64,000 nt of DNA from Leifsonia shinshuensis (lineage in GTDB: Bacteria; Actinomycetota; Actinomycetes; Actinomycetales; Microbacteriaceae), in assembly GCF_013410375.1 (NCBI RefSeq), contig NZ_JACCFL010000001.1, positions 3,162,001 to 3,226,000 of the forward strand, read 5' to 3'. Positions 18,950-28,524 of this stretch are shown here, one piece after another (positions within the stretch are counted from its first letter, which is position 1; each line of letters opens with the position of its first letter). A program made the position numbers and the translations under genes. Under the pieces are notes generated by a model. That model did no database searches, was not told the origin of the DNA, and worked only from the letters and a program-made list of their open reading frames with translations.

Positions 18950-19855
18950 GTGGATGTCCTCGGCTGGCTTCTCGACGGCGACCCGGCGATCCGCTGGCAG
19001 GTCCGCCGCGACCTGCTGCACGAGCCGGACGCCGCCGTGGCCGCGGAGCGCGCGAACGTGGAGACCGAAGGCTGGGGCGCCCGCCTGCTCAACCTGCAAC
19101 GCGAGGACGGCACCTGGGGCGAGGGCGTCTGGACGCAGCGCGACTGGCTCGGCGTGGACGACGCGATGCTCCTGCTGGCGCTGCTGGGCGCGCCGGCGGA
19201 CGGCGAGCGCACTCGCGTCGCGGTGGACCGCGTGGTGCGCCAGGTGGACTGGGGCGAGGAATGGTGGAACCATCCCTTCTTCGACGGCGAGGTGGAGCCG
19301 TGCATCAACGGCCGCGTCCTCGTCGCCGGCGCACGCTTCGGGCATCCCAGCGAGCTGATCGTGGAGCGGCTGCTGAACGAGCAGCAGGACGACGGCGGCT
19401 GGAACTGCTACGCCGAGACCCGGCAGGAACCCGGCTCGTTCCACAGCACGGTCTGCGCGCTGGAGGGCTTGACCGCCTACCGGGACGCGGGCGGCCCGAC
19501 CGACGTGGCCGCGGCGATCGAGCGCGGCCACGAGTACCTGCTGGCGCGCGGGCTGATGCGCCGGCTGGGCGACGGGTCGATCATCCGCGACAGCTGGCTG
19601 CAGTTCTCGTTCCCCTACTACTGGTCGTACGACGTCCTGCGCGGGCTCGACCACCTGCGCGCGGCCGGCGTCCCGGCGGACGATCGGGTCGCGGAGGCGG
19701 TGTCGGTCGTGGCGTCCCGCCGGCAGCCGGACGGGCGCTGGCTGCTCGACCACGAGCACTCCGGGCGCGCGCTGCTGGAGATGGAGGCCGTCGGCGAGCC
19801 GAGCCGGTGGAACACGCTGCGGGCGCTGCGGGTGCTGGAGTGGGCGGGGGCGTAG
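18950..19855 (+). CDS. Squalene-cyclase/prenyltransferase-like alpha-toroid protein
   Basis: 301 aa from GTG 18950. It has repeats like those of terpene cyclases and prenyltransferase beta subunits: LQREDGTWGEGVW, EQQDDGGWNCY, RRQPDGRWLLDHE. No DXDD catalytic motif and no QW-complete set is present, and at 301 aa it is about half of a squalene-hopene cyclase. It is therefore a lone toroid domain, often annotated squalene cyclase, whose activity is doubtful. It begins 10 bases after the XRE regulator. Its stop codon directly abuts the stop codon of the convergent SulP gene. Confidence 0.75.
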   Translation: MDVLGWLLDGDPAIRWQVRRDLLHEPDAAVAAERANVETEGWGARLLNLQREDGTWGEGVWTQRDWLGVDDAMLLLALLGAPADGERTRVAVDRVVRQVDWGEEWWNHPFFDGEVEPCINGRVLVAGARFGHPSELIVERLLNEQQDDGGWNCYAETRQEPGSFHSTVCALEGLTAYRDAGGPTDVAAAIERGHEYLLARGLMRRLGDGSIIRDSWLQFSFPYYWSYDVLRGLDHLRAAGVPADDRVAEAVSVVASRRQPDGRWLLDHEHSGRALLEMEAVGEPSRWNTLRALRVLEWAGA

Positions 19856-21460
19856 CTAGTCCCCGACCCGCCCCTCCGCCTCCAGCCCCCGGAACCACTT
19901 CGTGCGCGCCGCGATCGCCCGCGCAGCGGCCGGGAGTCCGCGCACACGCAACCGCACCCCGCGCCCGGCGAGCTCCTGGTCGAGGTTCTGCAGCGCGAGG
20001 ATGACGGTGACGGAGACGTCCTGGAGCGGCGAGCAGTCCAGAGTGAGCTCGGTGACCTCCCCCGCGGCTCGGGCGGCGTCGGTCGCGTCGAGGATCGCCT
20101 GCTCCGTCGCGAGCACGTTGGCCGTGTAGAGCGGCCCGAGGAGGCTGACCGCGAGCCGGCCTCCCTCGCTCTCGTCGACGCGGACGCGCGGCTTGTTCAG
20201 CGCCGCGAGCACCAGCACGAGCGTGAACAGCACGCCGACGCCGACCGCCGCCAACAGCCCCGCGGTCAGGCCGATCACCGCTGTCGCCATCGCGACCGCG
20301 AAGTCGCGCCGGCTGACGCGCCAGAGCAGCACCAGGTCCTTCACGTCGATCAGCCCGAAGACGGCGACGAACACCAGCGCGGCGAGGGTCGCCTGCGGCA
20401 GCAGGCTGATCACCGGGCCGAGGAACAGCCCGATCAGCAGCGCCAGCACCACGGTGACGAGGGCGGCGAGCTGCGAGCGGGCCCCCGCGGACTTGTTCAC
20501 CGCGCTCTGCGAGAAGCCTCCCGCAGCGGGCAGCGTCCGGAACCAGCCGCCGATCAGGTTCGCCATCGCCGTCGCGAGCAGCTCCCGGTTGCTGTCGATC
20601 CGCGGATCGTCCAGCTCGCGGAGGCCGCGCGCGACGGCCGCCGACTCCAAGAACGCCATCACGGCGATCGCCAACGCGCCCGGGATGAGCTGGAAGACGT
20701 GGTCGAGGCTCGGCAGCGTCGGCAGCGGGAACGCCTGCGAGACCGGCGTGATGAGCTCGACTCCCGCCGAGCGGAGGCCGCCGAACGCGACCAACAGGAT
20801 CCCGGCGGCTACGACGATGAGCGGCCCCGGCACCCGCGGCAGGAACCGCTTGAACAGGAACAGCGCGGCGATCGACAGCGCCGACAGCACCGCGGTGACG
20901 GGGTTCGCGTGCGGGACGGCGGCGATCACCGCGTTCACACTGTGGATGAAGCCGTGGCCGGTCGGCGCGTCGGTCTCCCCCAGCAGTTTGGGCAACTGCC
21001 CGACGGCTACCGTCGCGCCGACGCCGATCTGGATGCCGAGCAGCGTGGGCTTGTTGATGATCTCGACCAGCGTCCCCAGCCGCAGCAGCCGCGCGAGGAG
21101 CAGGGCGACGCCGACCAGCAACGTCAGGGTCACCAGGTCGCGCGGGATCGCGTGCGAGTCCGCGACGACGCCCGCCGAGACGAATGTCGTGGCGGTGAGC
21201 GTGGCGATCGTGGAGGTCGTGGAGACGCTCATCGCCCGCGAGCCGCCCAGGAACGCGTACACCGCCATCGGCACGGTCGCCGTGTAGAGGCCGGCCTCCA
21301 CCGGCAGGTTCGCGATGGTCGCGTACGCCATCGCCTGCGGGACGACCACCGCGCCCGCCGACACCCCGGCGAGGATGTCGCGGCCGAGCCACTCCCGGCG
21401 GTAGCCCGCCAGGGTGGGCAGCAGCCACGGCCGCCGGGTGACCGGGGGCGCGGTGGTCAT
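19856..21460 (-). CDS. SulP-family anion transporter with C-terminal STAS domain
   Basis: 534 aa from ATG 21460. About eleven to fourteen hydrophobic segments carry the SulP landmarks AGVSAGAVVVPQAMAYATIANLPVEAGLYTA near residues 30-60 and GGFSQSAVNKSAGARSQ near 320-337. A STAS domain (~420-525) contains TLDCSPLQDVSVT. SulP proteins import sulfate or bicarbonate by proton or sodium symport. It starts 7 bases after the arylsulfatase stop, so the two form an operon; sulfate released by the sulfatase is an attractive substrate, though if the sulfatase is cytoplasmic, efflux or exchange is equally possible. Confidence 0.92.
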   Translation of the reverse strand: MTTAPPVTRRPWLLPTLAGYRREWLGRDILAGVSAGAVVVPQAMAYATIANLPVEAGLYTATVPMAVYAFLGGSRAMSVSTTSTIATLTATTFVSAGVVADSHAIPRDLVTLTLLVGVALLLARLLRLGTLVEIINKPTLLGIQIGVGATVAVGQLPKLLGETDAPTGHGFIHSVNAVIAAVPHANPVTAVLSALSIAALFLFKRFLPRVPGPLIVVAAGILLVAFGGLRSAGVELITPVSQAFPLPTLPSLDHVFQLIPGALAIAVMAFLESAAVARGLRELDDPRIDSNRELLATAMANLIGGWFRTLPAAGGFSQSAVNKSAGARSQLAALVTVVLALLIGLFLGPVISLLPQATLAALVFVAVFGLIDVKDLVLLWRVSRRDFAVAMATAVIGLTAGLLAAVGVGVLFTLVLVLAALNKPRVRVDESEGGRLAVSLLGPLYTANVLATEQAILDATDAARAAGEVTELTLDCSPLQDVSVTVILALQNLDQELAGRGVRLRVRGLPAAARAIAARTKWFRGLEAEGRVGD

Positions 21461-21467
21461 CTGTCCC

Positions 21468-23807
21468 TCAGTCCCTGGCCATCGCTGCGGCCAGGTGCGC
21501 CTCCACATCCACGTAGGCGTCGTCGGCGATGTCGAACACCACTTTGATGATCTCGCCGCCGGTGTAGTCGAACCGCGAGCCCTCGTACAGCTTCGACACA
21601 GCGTCGCCGGAGTCGTAGCCGATGCAGAGGCCTTCGCCGCACAGCGAGAAGTGCCCCAGGATGGTGCGGATCTCCTGCTCGGCGACCTTCTCGTCGTCGA
21701 TGTAGAGAGCGAGCGGCCCGATGGCCTCGCGGTACTCCCCCACCCGCTCCTTGGTGAACGAGACCCCGAAGACGTGCGGGCCGGGCTCGGGGACAGGCGC
21801 AGAGATGACGTTCTCCGGCGGGATGCCGAGGAAGTTGTAGACGTAGGTCAGCTTCCCGTCCTTCACGAACAGGCTGTGGCCGCCGAACCGCGAGCCGTGG
21901 GCGAAGATCACCCCCTGCGTGTCCGCTGTCGTCGTCACCTCCGCGAGGACCTTGTACGAGACGCCGTGGGTGTTCGCGGCCGACCGCTCCGGGACTTCGC
22001 TGGTGCCCGGGTAGTAGGTGTACTGGCCGCTCGCCGGAACGGGGACTTTGAACTCCATCGAGATGAACGTCTCGAAGTCCTTGGGGTTGCCGATGATCTG
22101 GAGGTCGTTGAGCGGCAGCACATCGTTGCGCTTCGCCTCCGATAGCCACAGCGCCTTCAGCTCCTCCACCTTCTCCGGGTGCTCGTCCGCGAGGTCATGC
22201 GCCTCCGAGCGGTCGGTGTCGGTGTGGAACAGCTGCCAGGTGTCGCTCGGGAAGTCGCCGCGGCCGCTCACCGGGCCGTGCTCGGTGACCGCCTTCCAGC
22301 CGTCGTGCCAGATGCCGCGATTGCCGAACATCTCGAAGTACTGCGTCCGCTTCGTCGTCTCGCCGTCGGCCTCGAAGCTGTAGGTCATCGGAATGCCGTC
22401 CAGCGGTCGCTGCTCGACCCCGTTGTAGGTCGCGGGAAGCTCCACACCGCAGACATCGAGGATCGTGGCGACGATGTCGGTCGAGTGGTGGTACTGGTTG
22501 CGCACCTCCCCGCGCGCGGCGATGCCCTTCGGCCAGGAGATCACCAGCGGATCGCAGACGCCGCCCTGGTAGACGTAGCGTTTGAACATCCGGTACGGCG
22601 TCGAGAACGCGGCGGCCCAGCCCGTCGGGTAGTGGTTGTAGGTGTCCGGCGAGCCCAGCTTGTCCACCATGCGGAGGTTGTCCTGCAGGTCGTCGGGATA
22701 GCCGCCGAAGATCTTGCCCTCGTTGACGGACCCGTTCGGGCTGCCCTCCCCGGAGGCCCCGTTGTCGGCGCAGTAGATGATCAGCGTGTTGTCGAGCTGC
22801 CCGGACTCCTCCAGGTAGTCGACGATCCGGCCGACCTGGGCGTCCGTGTACTCGGAGAAGCCGGCGTACACCTCCGCCATCCGGCAGAACAGCGCGCGTT
22901 CCTCCGCACCCAGCTCGGCCCACGGGCGCACTTCGTCGCTCGCCGAGAACGTCCCGGGCGGCATCGGGTTCAGCTCGGTGAGCTCGGTGCCCTCCGGCAG
23001 CAGCCCCCTCTCGATCATCCGCGGCAGCACCCACTCGCGGTAGGCCTCGTAGCCGTCGTCGAAGACGCCCTTGTACTTGTCGATGTACTCCTGCGGCGCG
23101 TGGTGCGGGGCGTGGTTCGCGCCGGGACAGAACCACAGGTACCAGGGCTTGCCCGGCTCGGTCTGCTGCACGTCGCGCAACATCCGGAGCGCCTGGTCGG
23201 CGAGGTCCCTCGACAGGTGGTAGCCCTGCTCCGGCAGGTACGGCTGGTCGATGTAGTGGTTGTCCTCCGCCAGCGACGGATACCAGTTGTTGGTCTCGCC
23301 TCCGATGAAGCCGTAGAACCGGTCGAAGCCCTGCGCCAGCGGCCAGTTCTTCTTGCTGGCGCCCGCCGTCCACTCGTCGATCGGGACGTTGTGGTTCTTG
23401 CCGACCCAGAACGTCGCCCAGCCGGCGTCGCGCAGCAGGTTCGCCATGGTCGCGTTCGACGCCGGGATGTGCGAGTTGTAGCCGGGGAAGCCGGTGGACG
23501 ACTCGGAGATGGTCGCGAAACCGTTGGAGTGGTGGTTGCGCCCGGTCAGCAGCGTCGACCGGGTGGGCGAGCACAGCGCGGTGGTGTGCCACTGGGTGTA
23601 GGTCAGACCGTTCTGCGCCAGCCGCTCCATCGTCGGCATCTGGATGCGCCCTCCGTACGGCGACCAGGCCGCCTGCCCGGTGTCGTCGTAGAGCACCAGC
23701 AGCACATTGGGCGCCCCTTCCGGGGCCTCGGGCGGGAGGAAGGCGTCCCAGTCGGACACCGAGTCCCGCACATCGAGTTCGATCTTTCCCTGGAATTCTC
23801 TGGTCAC
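21468..23807 (-). CDS. Large arylsulfatase (Cys-type formylglycine)
   Basis: 779 aa from GTG 23807, chosen for the GAGGGGG ribosome site; a GTG at 23834 would add nine residues. The sulfatase core has metal-binding YDDTG (~40-44) and the activation motif Cys79-Ser-Pro-Thr-Arg in TALCSPTRSTLLTGR, which needs conversion of Cys to formylglycine. VGKNHNVP, PGANHAPHHAP and CADNGASGEGS carry further active-site residues. The C-terminal ~200 residues form a beta-rich LamG-like extension. No signal peptide is visible, so it is probably cytoplasmic, as for related PAS-type enzymes. The formylglycine-generating enzyme is not encoded here. It forms an operon with the SulP gene. Confidence 0.92.
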   Translation of the reverse strand: MTREFQGKIELDVRDSVSDWDAFLPPEAPEGAPNVLLVLYDDTGQAAWSPYGGRIQMPTMERLAQNGLTYTQWHTTALCSPTRSTLLTGRNHHSNGFATISESSTGFPGYNSHIPASNATMANLLRDAGWATFWVGKNHNVPIDEWTAGASKKNWPLAQGFDRFYGFIGGETNNWYPSLAEDNHYIDQPYLPEQGYHLSRDLADQALRMLRDVQQTEPGKPWYLWFCPGANHAPHHAPQEYIDKYKGVFDDGYEAYREWVLPRMIERGLLPEGTELTELNPMPPGTFSASDEVRPWAELGAEERALFCRMAEVYAGFSEYTDAQVGRIVDYLEESGQLDNTLIIYCADNGASGEGSPNGSVNEGKIFGGYPDDLQDNLRMVDKLGSPDTYNHYPTGWAAAFSTPYRMFKRYVYQGGVCDPLVISWPKGIAARGEVRNQYHHSTDIVATILDVCGVELPATYNGVEQRPLDGIPMTYSFEADGETTKRTQYFEMFGNRGIWHDGWKAVTEHGPVSGRGDFPSDTWQLFHTDTDRSEAHDLADEHPEKVEELKALWLSEAKRNDVLPLNDLQIIGNPKDFETFISMEFKVPVPASGQYTYYPGTSEVPERSAANTHGVSYKVLAEVTTTADTQGVIFAHGSRFGGHSLFVKDGKLTYVYNFLGIPPENVISAPVPEPGPHVFGVSFTKERVGEYREAIGPLALYIDDEKVAEQEIRTILGHFSLCGEGLCIGYDSGDAVSKLYEGSRFDYTGGEIIKVVFDIADDAYVDVEAHLAAAMARD

Positions 23808-23874
23808 AGCAGCAGCCCCCTCGATTTGCGGCACACGCTAACGAGGAGGGTGCGGGAGTGTCTAGACCAGTTAG

Positions 23875-24918
23875 CTAAAACGAGGAGCGACGAGCCGCGC
23901 GGTCGGCGAACGCGTCGAGCGCCTGGATCATGTCGTCCGCGATCCAGAGCCGGTTGCGCTTGCGCGAGTTCGCGGGACGGAGGACACCGCGATCCACGAG
24001 GGCCTCGAACGCGCGGTACGTTCCCGGCGCCGAGAGCCCGAGCCTGGCCTCCACGACGGCGACGTTGAGCACGGGCTGCTCGAGGGCGAGGGCGGCTACG
24101 CGGCGCGCAGAGCTGTCGGAGCGAAGGCCGGTCAGCATCTCCTCCCAGCGCGAGCGGAGCTCGTCGATCGCCGCTGCGAGGTCGCGTCCGGCGCGCACCG
24201 CGAACCCCGCCGCCTCGGTGAACGCACGGACGATCGGGTCGAGGTCGCCGGCGCGGTAGGCGGTGAGCGCGTCGTAGTAGCCGTCTACGTCGTGGAGGAG
24301 GCCGGCCGACACCGGCACGACGACCGTCGCAGTGGTCCGCGAGCGCCGCAGCATGGCCTGGACGATGGCGCGACCGGTGCGGCCGTTTCCGTCGGGGATC
24401 GGGTGGATGGTCTCGAACTGCGCGTGCGCGATCGCCGCGTGAAGCAGCGCTGGAATGTCCCAGCGCCCGGTGAACGCGACGAGGTCGGCCATCGCCGCGG
24501 GCACGCGTTCGTGATGGGGAGGGACGAAGGCCGCGCCGTGCGGGCTCACGCCGGAGCCGCCGATCCACACCTGCTCGCGGCGATACCCTCCGGTCAGCTC
24601 GGGGGCGTGATCCTCCACGAGCGCCGCGTGCGTCGCGATGATGCCCGAGCCGTCGAGGGCGTCGGAGAGCTCCAGCGCCGCCTGCATGGCGTGGACGTTG
24701 CGCACGATCAGCGGGGCGTTTCCGGTGTCGCGCTCGCCGAGCTCGGTCTCCGCGATCGCCCGGGCACCGCTGGTCAGGTTCTCGATCTGCGAGGACGACG
24801 CGGACTCGCTCCGGAGCAGGATCGACGCGAACGGGAGCACGGACAGCCCGAACTCGGCGTCGAAGCGGGTGAGCAGGGCGGCCGCCTCCACCGCTTCGGC
24901 GGTGACGGCGGAGCTCAC
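23875..24918 (-). CDS. Fic-domain AMP-transferase, apparently 5'-truncated
   Basis: 347 aa from GTG 24918. The Fic motif HPIPDGNGRTGR is at 172-183 with catalytic His172. An inhibitory (S/T)xxxE(G/N) helix lies near 42-47 (SSQIEN) and a winged-helix-like domain is at the C-terminus (~270-330). Fic proteins usually AMPylate protein targets and the inhibitory helix restrains them. The frame continues upstream of the GTG for eight codons (PIAELAIP) that look like ordinary Fic N-terminal sequence, then meets TAG. Relatives I know have ~40-50 more residues there, so the gene has probably lost its true start. No ribosome site is clear. It may be a decaying gene or a shortened but active protein. 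Confidence 0.8.
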   Translation of the reverse strand: MSSAVTAEAVEAAALLTRFDAEFGLSVLPFASILLRSESASSSQIENLTSGARAIAETELGERDTGNAPLIVRNVHAMQAALELSDALDGSGIIATHAALVEDHAPELTGGYRREQVWIGGSGVSPHGAAFVPPHHERVPAAMADLVAFTGRWDIPALLHAAIAHAQFETIHPIPDGNGRTGRAIVQAMLRRSRTTATVVVPVSAGLLHDVDGYYDALTAYRAGDLDPIVRAFTEAAGFAVRAGRDLAAAIDELRSRWEEMLTGLRSDSSARRVAALALEQPVLNVAVVEARLGLSAPGTYRAFEALVDRGVLRPANSRKRNRLWIADDMIQALDAFADRAARRSSF

Positions 24919-25048
24919 CGGGATGGCGAGCTCTGCGATCGGCTACCTTCAGCCCACCCCATCGGCCTCTAGACGCACGGACCCCCGCCGCGTTACTCTC
25001 AGCCCACATCCAGGCTCGGACGAGAGCCAGGGGGAAAGGTAAAACGAC

Positions 25049-25510
25049 ATGGATTTCTGGAACAACTTCTGGAACATCATCTGGCTGTTCTTCTGGAGCT
25101 TCGCTTTCATCGCCTACCTGTTCGCGCTGTTCGCGATCATCAGCGACCTGTTCCGCGACCACAAGCTCAACGGGTGGTGGAAGGCCCTGTGGATCATCTT
25201 CCTGATCTTCGTGCCGTTCCTCACCGCGCTCGTGTACCTCATCGCTCGCGGGCCGGGGATGGCGGAGCGCAGCCAGAAGGAGGCGCGCCAGGTGCAGCAG
25301 AGCACCGACGCGTACATCCGCCAGGTCGCGACCGCGAGCCCCGCGGACGAGATCGCCAAGGCCAAGGCCCTCCTGGACGCCGGGACCATCACCCCCGCCG
25401 AGTTCGACCACCTCAAGAGCGTCGCCCTCGGCCACCAGGGCGCCGGAGCCCACGCGGCGCCGGCCGCGCCATCCACGCCGACCCCGCCGCCGGCAGCGCC
25501 CACGGCGTGA
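25049..25510 (+). CDS. SHOCT-domain membrane protein
   Basis: 153 aa from ATG 25049, preceded by GGGGGAAAGG. Two strongly hydrophobic, Trp/Phe-rich helices (~8-35 and ~44-66) resemble a PLDc_N region, followed by a SHOCT-like module (~98-127, DEIAKAKALLDAGTITPAEFDHLKSVAL) and a Pro/Ala-rich tail. Such proteins are common short actinobacterial membrane proteins of unknown role. It precedes a SulP gene by 13 bases and so likely heads the SulP, AI-2E and GAP transcript. Confidence 0.85.
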   Translation: MDFWNNFWNIIWLFFWSFAFIAYLFALFAIISDLFRDHKLNGWWKALWIIFLIFVPFLTALVYLIARGPGMAERSQKEARQVQQSTDAYIRQVATASPADEIAKAKALLDAGTITPAEFDHLKSVALGHQGAGAHAAPAAPSTPTPPPAAPTA

Positions 25511-25523
25511 GTCCACGGGATCG

Positions 25524-27254
25524 GTGACCGACGTGACCGACCCGACCGCGACGGCGCCGGAGTCCCGCAGGGCTCCGGCGCCGTCCCATACCCGCATCCG
25601 GCCGCTCGCGGGCCTCACCGCCAGGAACGCCGTGCGCGAGGTGCTCGCCGGCGTCACTCTGCTCGCGATCGCCATCCCGCTGAACATCGGCTACGCGCAG
25701 ATCGCCGGCCTGCCGCCGACCGCCGGGCTTTACGCCCTGGTGGTCCCCGCCGTCGTCTACGCGCTCACCGTCTCGTCGCGCCAGCTGGTCGCGTCGCCGG
25801 ACGCCGCGGCCGCCGCCCTGGTGGCGTCGTCCCTCGGCGGCCTCGCGGTCGCCGGCCACCGCGACTACGTGACGCTGGCCCTCGCGCAGGCCCTGATCTG
25901 CGGCGTGCTCTTCCTGCTGTGCTCCTTCTTCAAGCTCGGATTCCTCGCCAACTTCCTCTCCAAGCCGATCCTGGTGGGCTTCGTCGGCGGTCTCGCCCTC
26001 GACATCCTGGTGTCCCAGGTCGCCAAGATGCTGGGCGTGAAGATCGACTCGGGCGGCGAGTTCGTGGCGAAGGTCGGCGGGCTCATCACGGGGCTGCCGA
26101 CCCTCAACGTCTGGTCCGTGCTCATCTCGCTCGGCTCGCTCGTCGTGCTCCTGGTCGGCCGCCGGCTCGCCGGCGCGGTGCCGTGGGCGCTCCTCGTCCT
26201 CATCGTGGCCACCGTCGTGGTCCTGCTCACCGGCGCGGAGCGGGACGGCGTCGCCGTGCTCGGACCCGTGGAGGCCGGGCCTCCGACGTTCACCTGGCCG
26301 GTCATCGAGTGGGGCCAATGGCTCGCCCTCATCCCCTCCGCCATCGCTCTCACCGTCGTCACCATGGGCGAGGGCCTCCTCGTCTCCCGCTCCTACGGCG
26401 AGAAGCGGAACTACCCGACGCGTCCCGACCGCGACCTTTTCGCGTTCGGCGCCGCGAACATCGCCGCGGGCGTCAGCGGCGGCTTCACGGTCGGATCCTC
26501 GACCTCCCGCACCGCCGCGATGGACCAGTCCGGCTCGCGCACGCAGCTGCCGTCGCTGGTGACCGCGCTCGGCACCCTGCTGCTGCTGATCTTCGGCACC
26601 GCCCTGCTGCAGGACATCCCTTCGCCCGCCATCGGCACCATCGTCGCCGTCGCGGTCGTGCCGCTGCTCGGCATCCCCGACTTCATCCGGCTCTGGCGGC
26701 TCGACCGGTTCGAGTTCGCGATCGGCGCCGCCTGCTTCCTCGGCGCCCTGTTCGTGGGGCCGATCGCCGGTATCGTGATCGCCTTCGTCCTCGCGGTCGT
26801 CAACGTCACCCGGCGCGCGGCGAACCCGCCGATCGACACCCTCGCCGCCGACGGCGACCCGCAGCACTCGCTCCTGGAGGCTGCGTCCGCCGGAGAGCCG
26901 ACCGTGCCGGGAGTGGTCGTCGTCCGGCTGGCCGCTCCGCTGTTCTTCGCCAACGCGACCTCCTTCGAGAAGGCCGTCGAGCGAGCCGTCCGCGACACCG
27001 GCGCCGCGCACGTCGTGCTCGACCTGGAGGCCGTCACTGACGTCGACGTGACCGGCGCCGAGTCGTGGGAGACCGTGCAGTCCTTCCTGACCGCCCACGG
27101 CGCCGATCTGTCCCTCACGCGGGTGCGCCCAGGCATCCGCGACCGCCTCCAGCATCTCGGGCTCCTCGACGGGGTGCGCTTCTTCGACACCAACCGGGAG
27201 GCCATCATGGCGCTCCAGACACCGATCGCGGGGAACGATCATGGCCGCCGCTAG
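25524..27254 (+). CDS. SulP-family anion transporter with STAS domain (second copy)
   Basis: 576 aa from GTG 25524. The membrane part (~40-430) has AIPLNIGYAQIAGLPPTAGLYA and FTVGSSTSRTAAMDQSGSRTQ, and the STAS domain (~465-560) has VVLDLEAVTDVDVTGAES. It differs clearly from the SulP at 19856 and is closer to the bicarbonate/sulfate branch with a long N-terminal extension. It overlaps the AI-2E family gene by 14 bases. Substrate cannot be set from sequence; no carbonic anhydrase lies nearby. Confidence 0.92.
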   Translation: MTDVTDPTATAPESRRAPAPSHTRIRPLAGLTARNAVREVLAGVTLLAIAIPLNIGYAQIAGLPPTAGLYALVVPAVVYALTVSSRQLVASPDAAAAALVASSLGGLAVAGHRDYVTLALAQALICGVLFLLCSFFKLGFLANFLSKPILVGFVGGLALDILVSQVAKMLGVKIDSGGEFVAKVGGLITGLPTLNVWSVLISLGSLVVLLVGRRLAGAVPWALLVLIVATVVVLLTGAERDGVAVLGPVEAGPPTFTWPVIEWGQWLALIPSAIALTVVTMGEGLLVSRSYGEKRNYPTRPDRDLFAFGAANIAAGVSGGFTVGSSTSRTAAMDQSGSRTQLPSLVTALGTLLLLIFGTALLQDIPSPAIGTIVAVAVVPLLGIPDFIRLWRLDRFEFAIGAACFLGALFVGPIAGIVIAFVLAVVNVTRRAANPPIDTLAADGDPQHSLLEAASAGEPTVPGVVVVRLAAPLFFANATSFEKAVERAVRDTGAAHVVLDLEAVTDVDVTGAESWETVQSFLTAHGADLSLTRVRPGIRDRLQHLGLLDGVRFFDTNREAIMALQTPIAGNDHGRR

Positions 27255-28503
27255 CGGGATCTGGCCGTTCCGGCGGCGCACTCGCCGACCGGAAGCACAA
27301 CCGCCGGAAGGCCCGGACACCGACCAGGCGGCCGAGACCGCGAACGGCCGCAGCGTCCGGATCCTGCTCGGCCTGGCGAGCGGGATCGTCATCCTGTTCG
27401 GGTTCCACGCGATCGCGGGCATCCTCGCGCCGTCGCTGCTCGCCCTCGTCCTGGTGATCTGCGCCCAGCCCGTGCGGGTCTGGCTGGAGCGCCACGGCAC
27501 GCCGAGCGGGGTCGCGACCGGCGCCGTGGCTCTGACGACGTTCGCGCTGCTGGCCGGCTTCGTCGCCCTCCTGATCATCGCGATGGCCCAGTTCGTCGGG
27601 ATGCTGCCGCAGTACAAGGCGCAGTTCCAGCAGCTCGGGCAGCAGTTCGCGAACTGGCTGTCGAGCATCGGCATCAGCCCGCAGGATCTCAAGGTTGTGA
27701 CCCAGGGCTTCGACCCGACCAAGCTCCTGAACTTCTTCAGCGGTCTGCTCGGCGGCGCGTTCGGTCTCATCACCTTCGGCGTGATCGTGCTGACCATGCT
27801 CATCCTGATGCCCGCCGACGCCGCCTACACGCCGACGCTGCTGCGCCAGCTGGAGCCGACCAAGCCGAACCTGGTCTACGCGATGACCGGCTTCGCGCAC
27901 AGCGTCCGCCGCTACATGGTCGTCACGACGCTGCTCGGCATCGTGCAGGGCGTCATCAACGGCATCGCCCTGTGGATCCTGGGGGTGCCGGCCGCGCTGC
28001 TCTGGGCGATCCTGTCGTTCCTGTGCAGCTTCATCCCCAACGTCGGCTACTTCCTGGCCCTCGTGCCTCCGCTGGTGTTCGGCTACCTGATCGGCGGCTG
28101 GGGCACGGTCATCGCGATCATCGTCATCTACGGGATCGTCAACGCGGTCGTGCAGTCGGTCGTGCAGCCTAAGGTGGTCGGCAACGCCGTGGCGCTCAGC
28201 CAGACGCTGACCTTCTTCTCGGTGCTGCTCTGGGCCGTGGTGCTGGGCGCGATCGGCGCGATCCTCGCCATCCCGCTGACCCTGCTCGCCCGGGCGATCC
28301 TGGTCGACTCGGACCCGCGCGCCCGCATCTGGCGCGCCGCGATCGGCGACCTACGGGAGACCAAGGACCTCATGAAGGAGGAGTCCGACGCCGCGAAGGC
28401 CGAGCGCCGGGAGGCGAAGGCGATCGCGCGTTCCGGCGGCGCGGGCGGCCCGCAGCCGCCGGCCGGCGCGGGCGGTGCGGACGGAACGACAGGGACGACG
28501 TAA
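27241..28503 (+). CDS. AI-2E family (PerM-like) membrane protein
   Basis: 420 aa with about eight hydrophobic helices. The conserved segment SFIPNVGYFLALVPPLVFGYLIGG and the C-terminal helix pair FFSVLLWAVVLGAIGAILAIPLTLLAR match the AI-2E exporter/PerM family. Members export small molecules or act in sodium/proton exchange; few are proven AI-2 exporters. The N-terminal ~30 residues are polar and the C-terminal ~50 are charged then Gly/Pro-rich. It overlaps the SulP gene by 14 bases and precedes the GAP gene by 21 bases. Confidence 0.88.
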   Translation: MAAASGIWPFRRRTRRPEAQPPEGPDTDQAAETANGRSVRILLGLASGIVILFGFHAIAGILAPSLLALVLVICAQPVRVWLERHGTPSGVATGAVALTTFALLAGFVALLIIAMAQFVGMLPQYKAQFQQLGQQFANWLSSIGISPQDLKVVTQGFDPTKLLNFFSGLLGGAFGLITFGVIVLTMLILMPADAAYTPTLLRQLEPTKPNLVYAMTGFAHSVRRYMVVTTLLGIVQGVINGIALWILGVPAALLWAILSFLCSFIPNVGYFLALVPPLVFGYLIGGWGTVIAIIVIYGIVNAVVQSVVQPKVVGNAVALSQTLTFFSVLLWAVVLGAIGAILAIPLTLLARAILVDSDPRARIWRAAIGDLRETKDLMKEESDAAKAERREAKAIARSGGAGGPQPPAGAGGADGTTGTT

Positions 28504-28524
28504 CCACGAGGTGAGGAGACCGCA

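Noticed and set aside
22179..24068. Plus-strand frame of ~629 codons opposite the arylsulfatase and Fic genes
   Set aside because: Val/Arg/Gly-rich shadow with no motif; both minus-strand genes have catalytic motifs.
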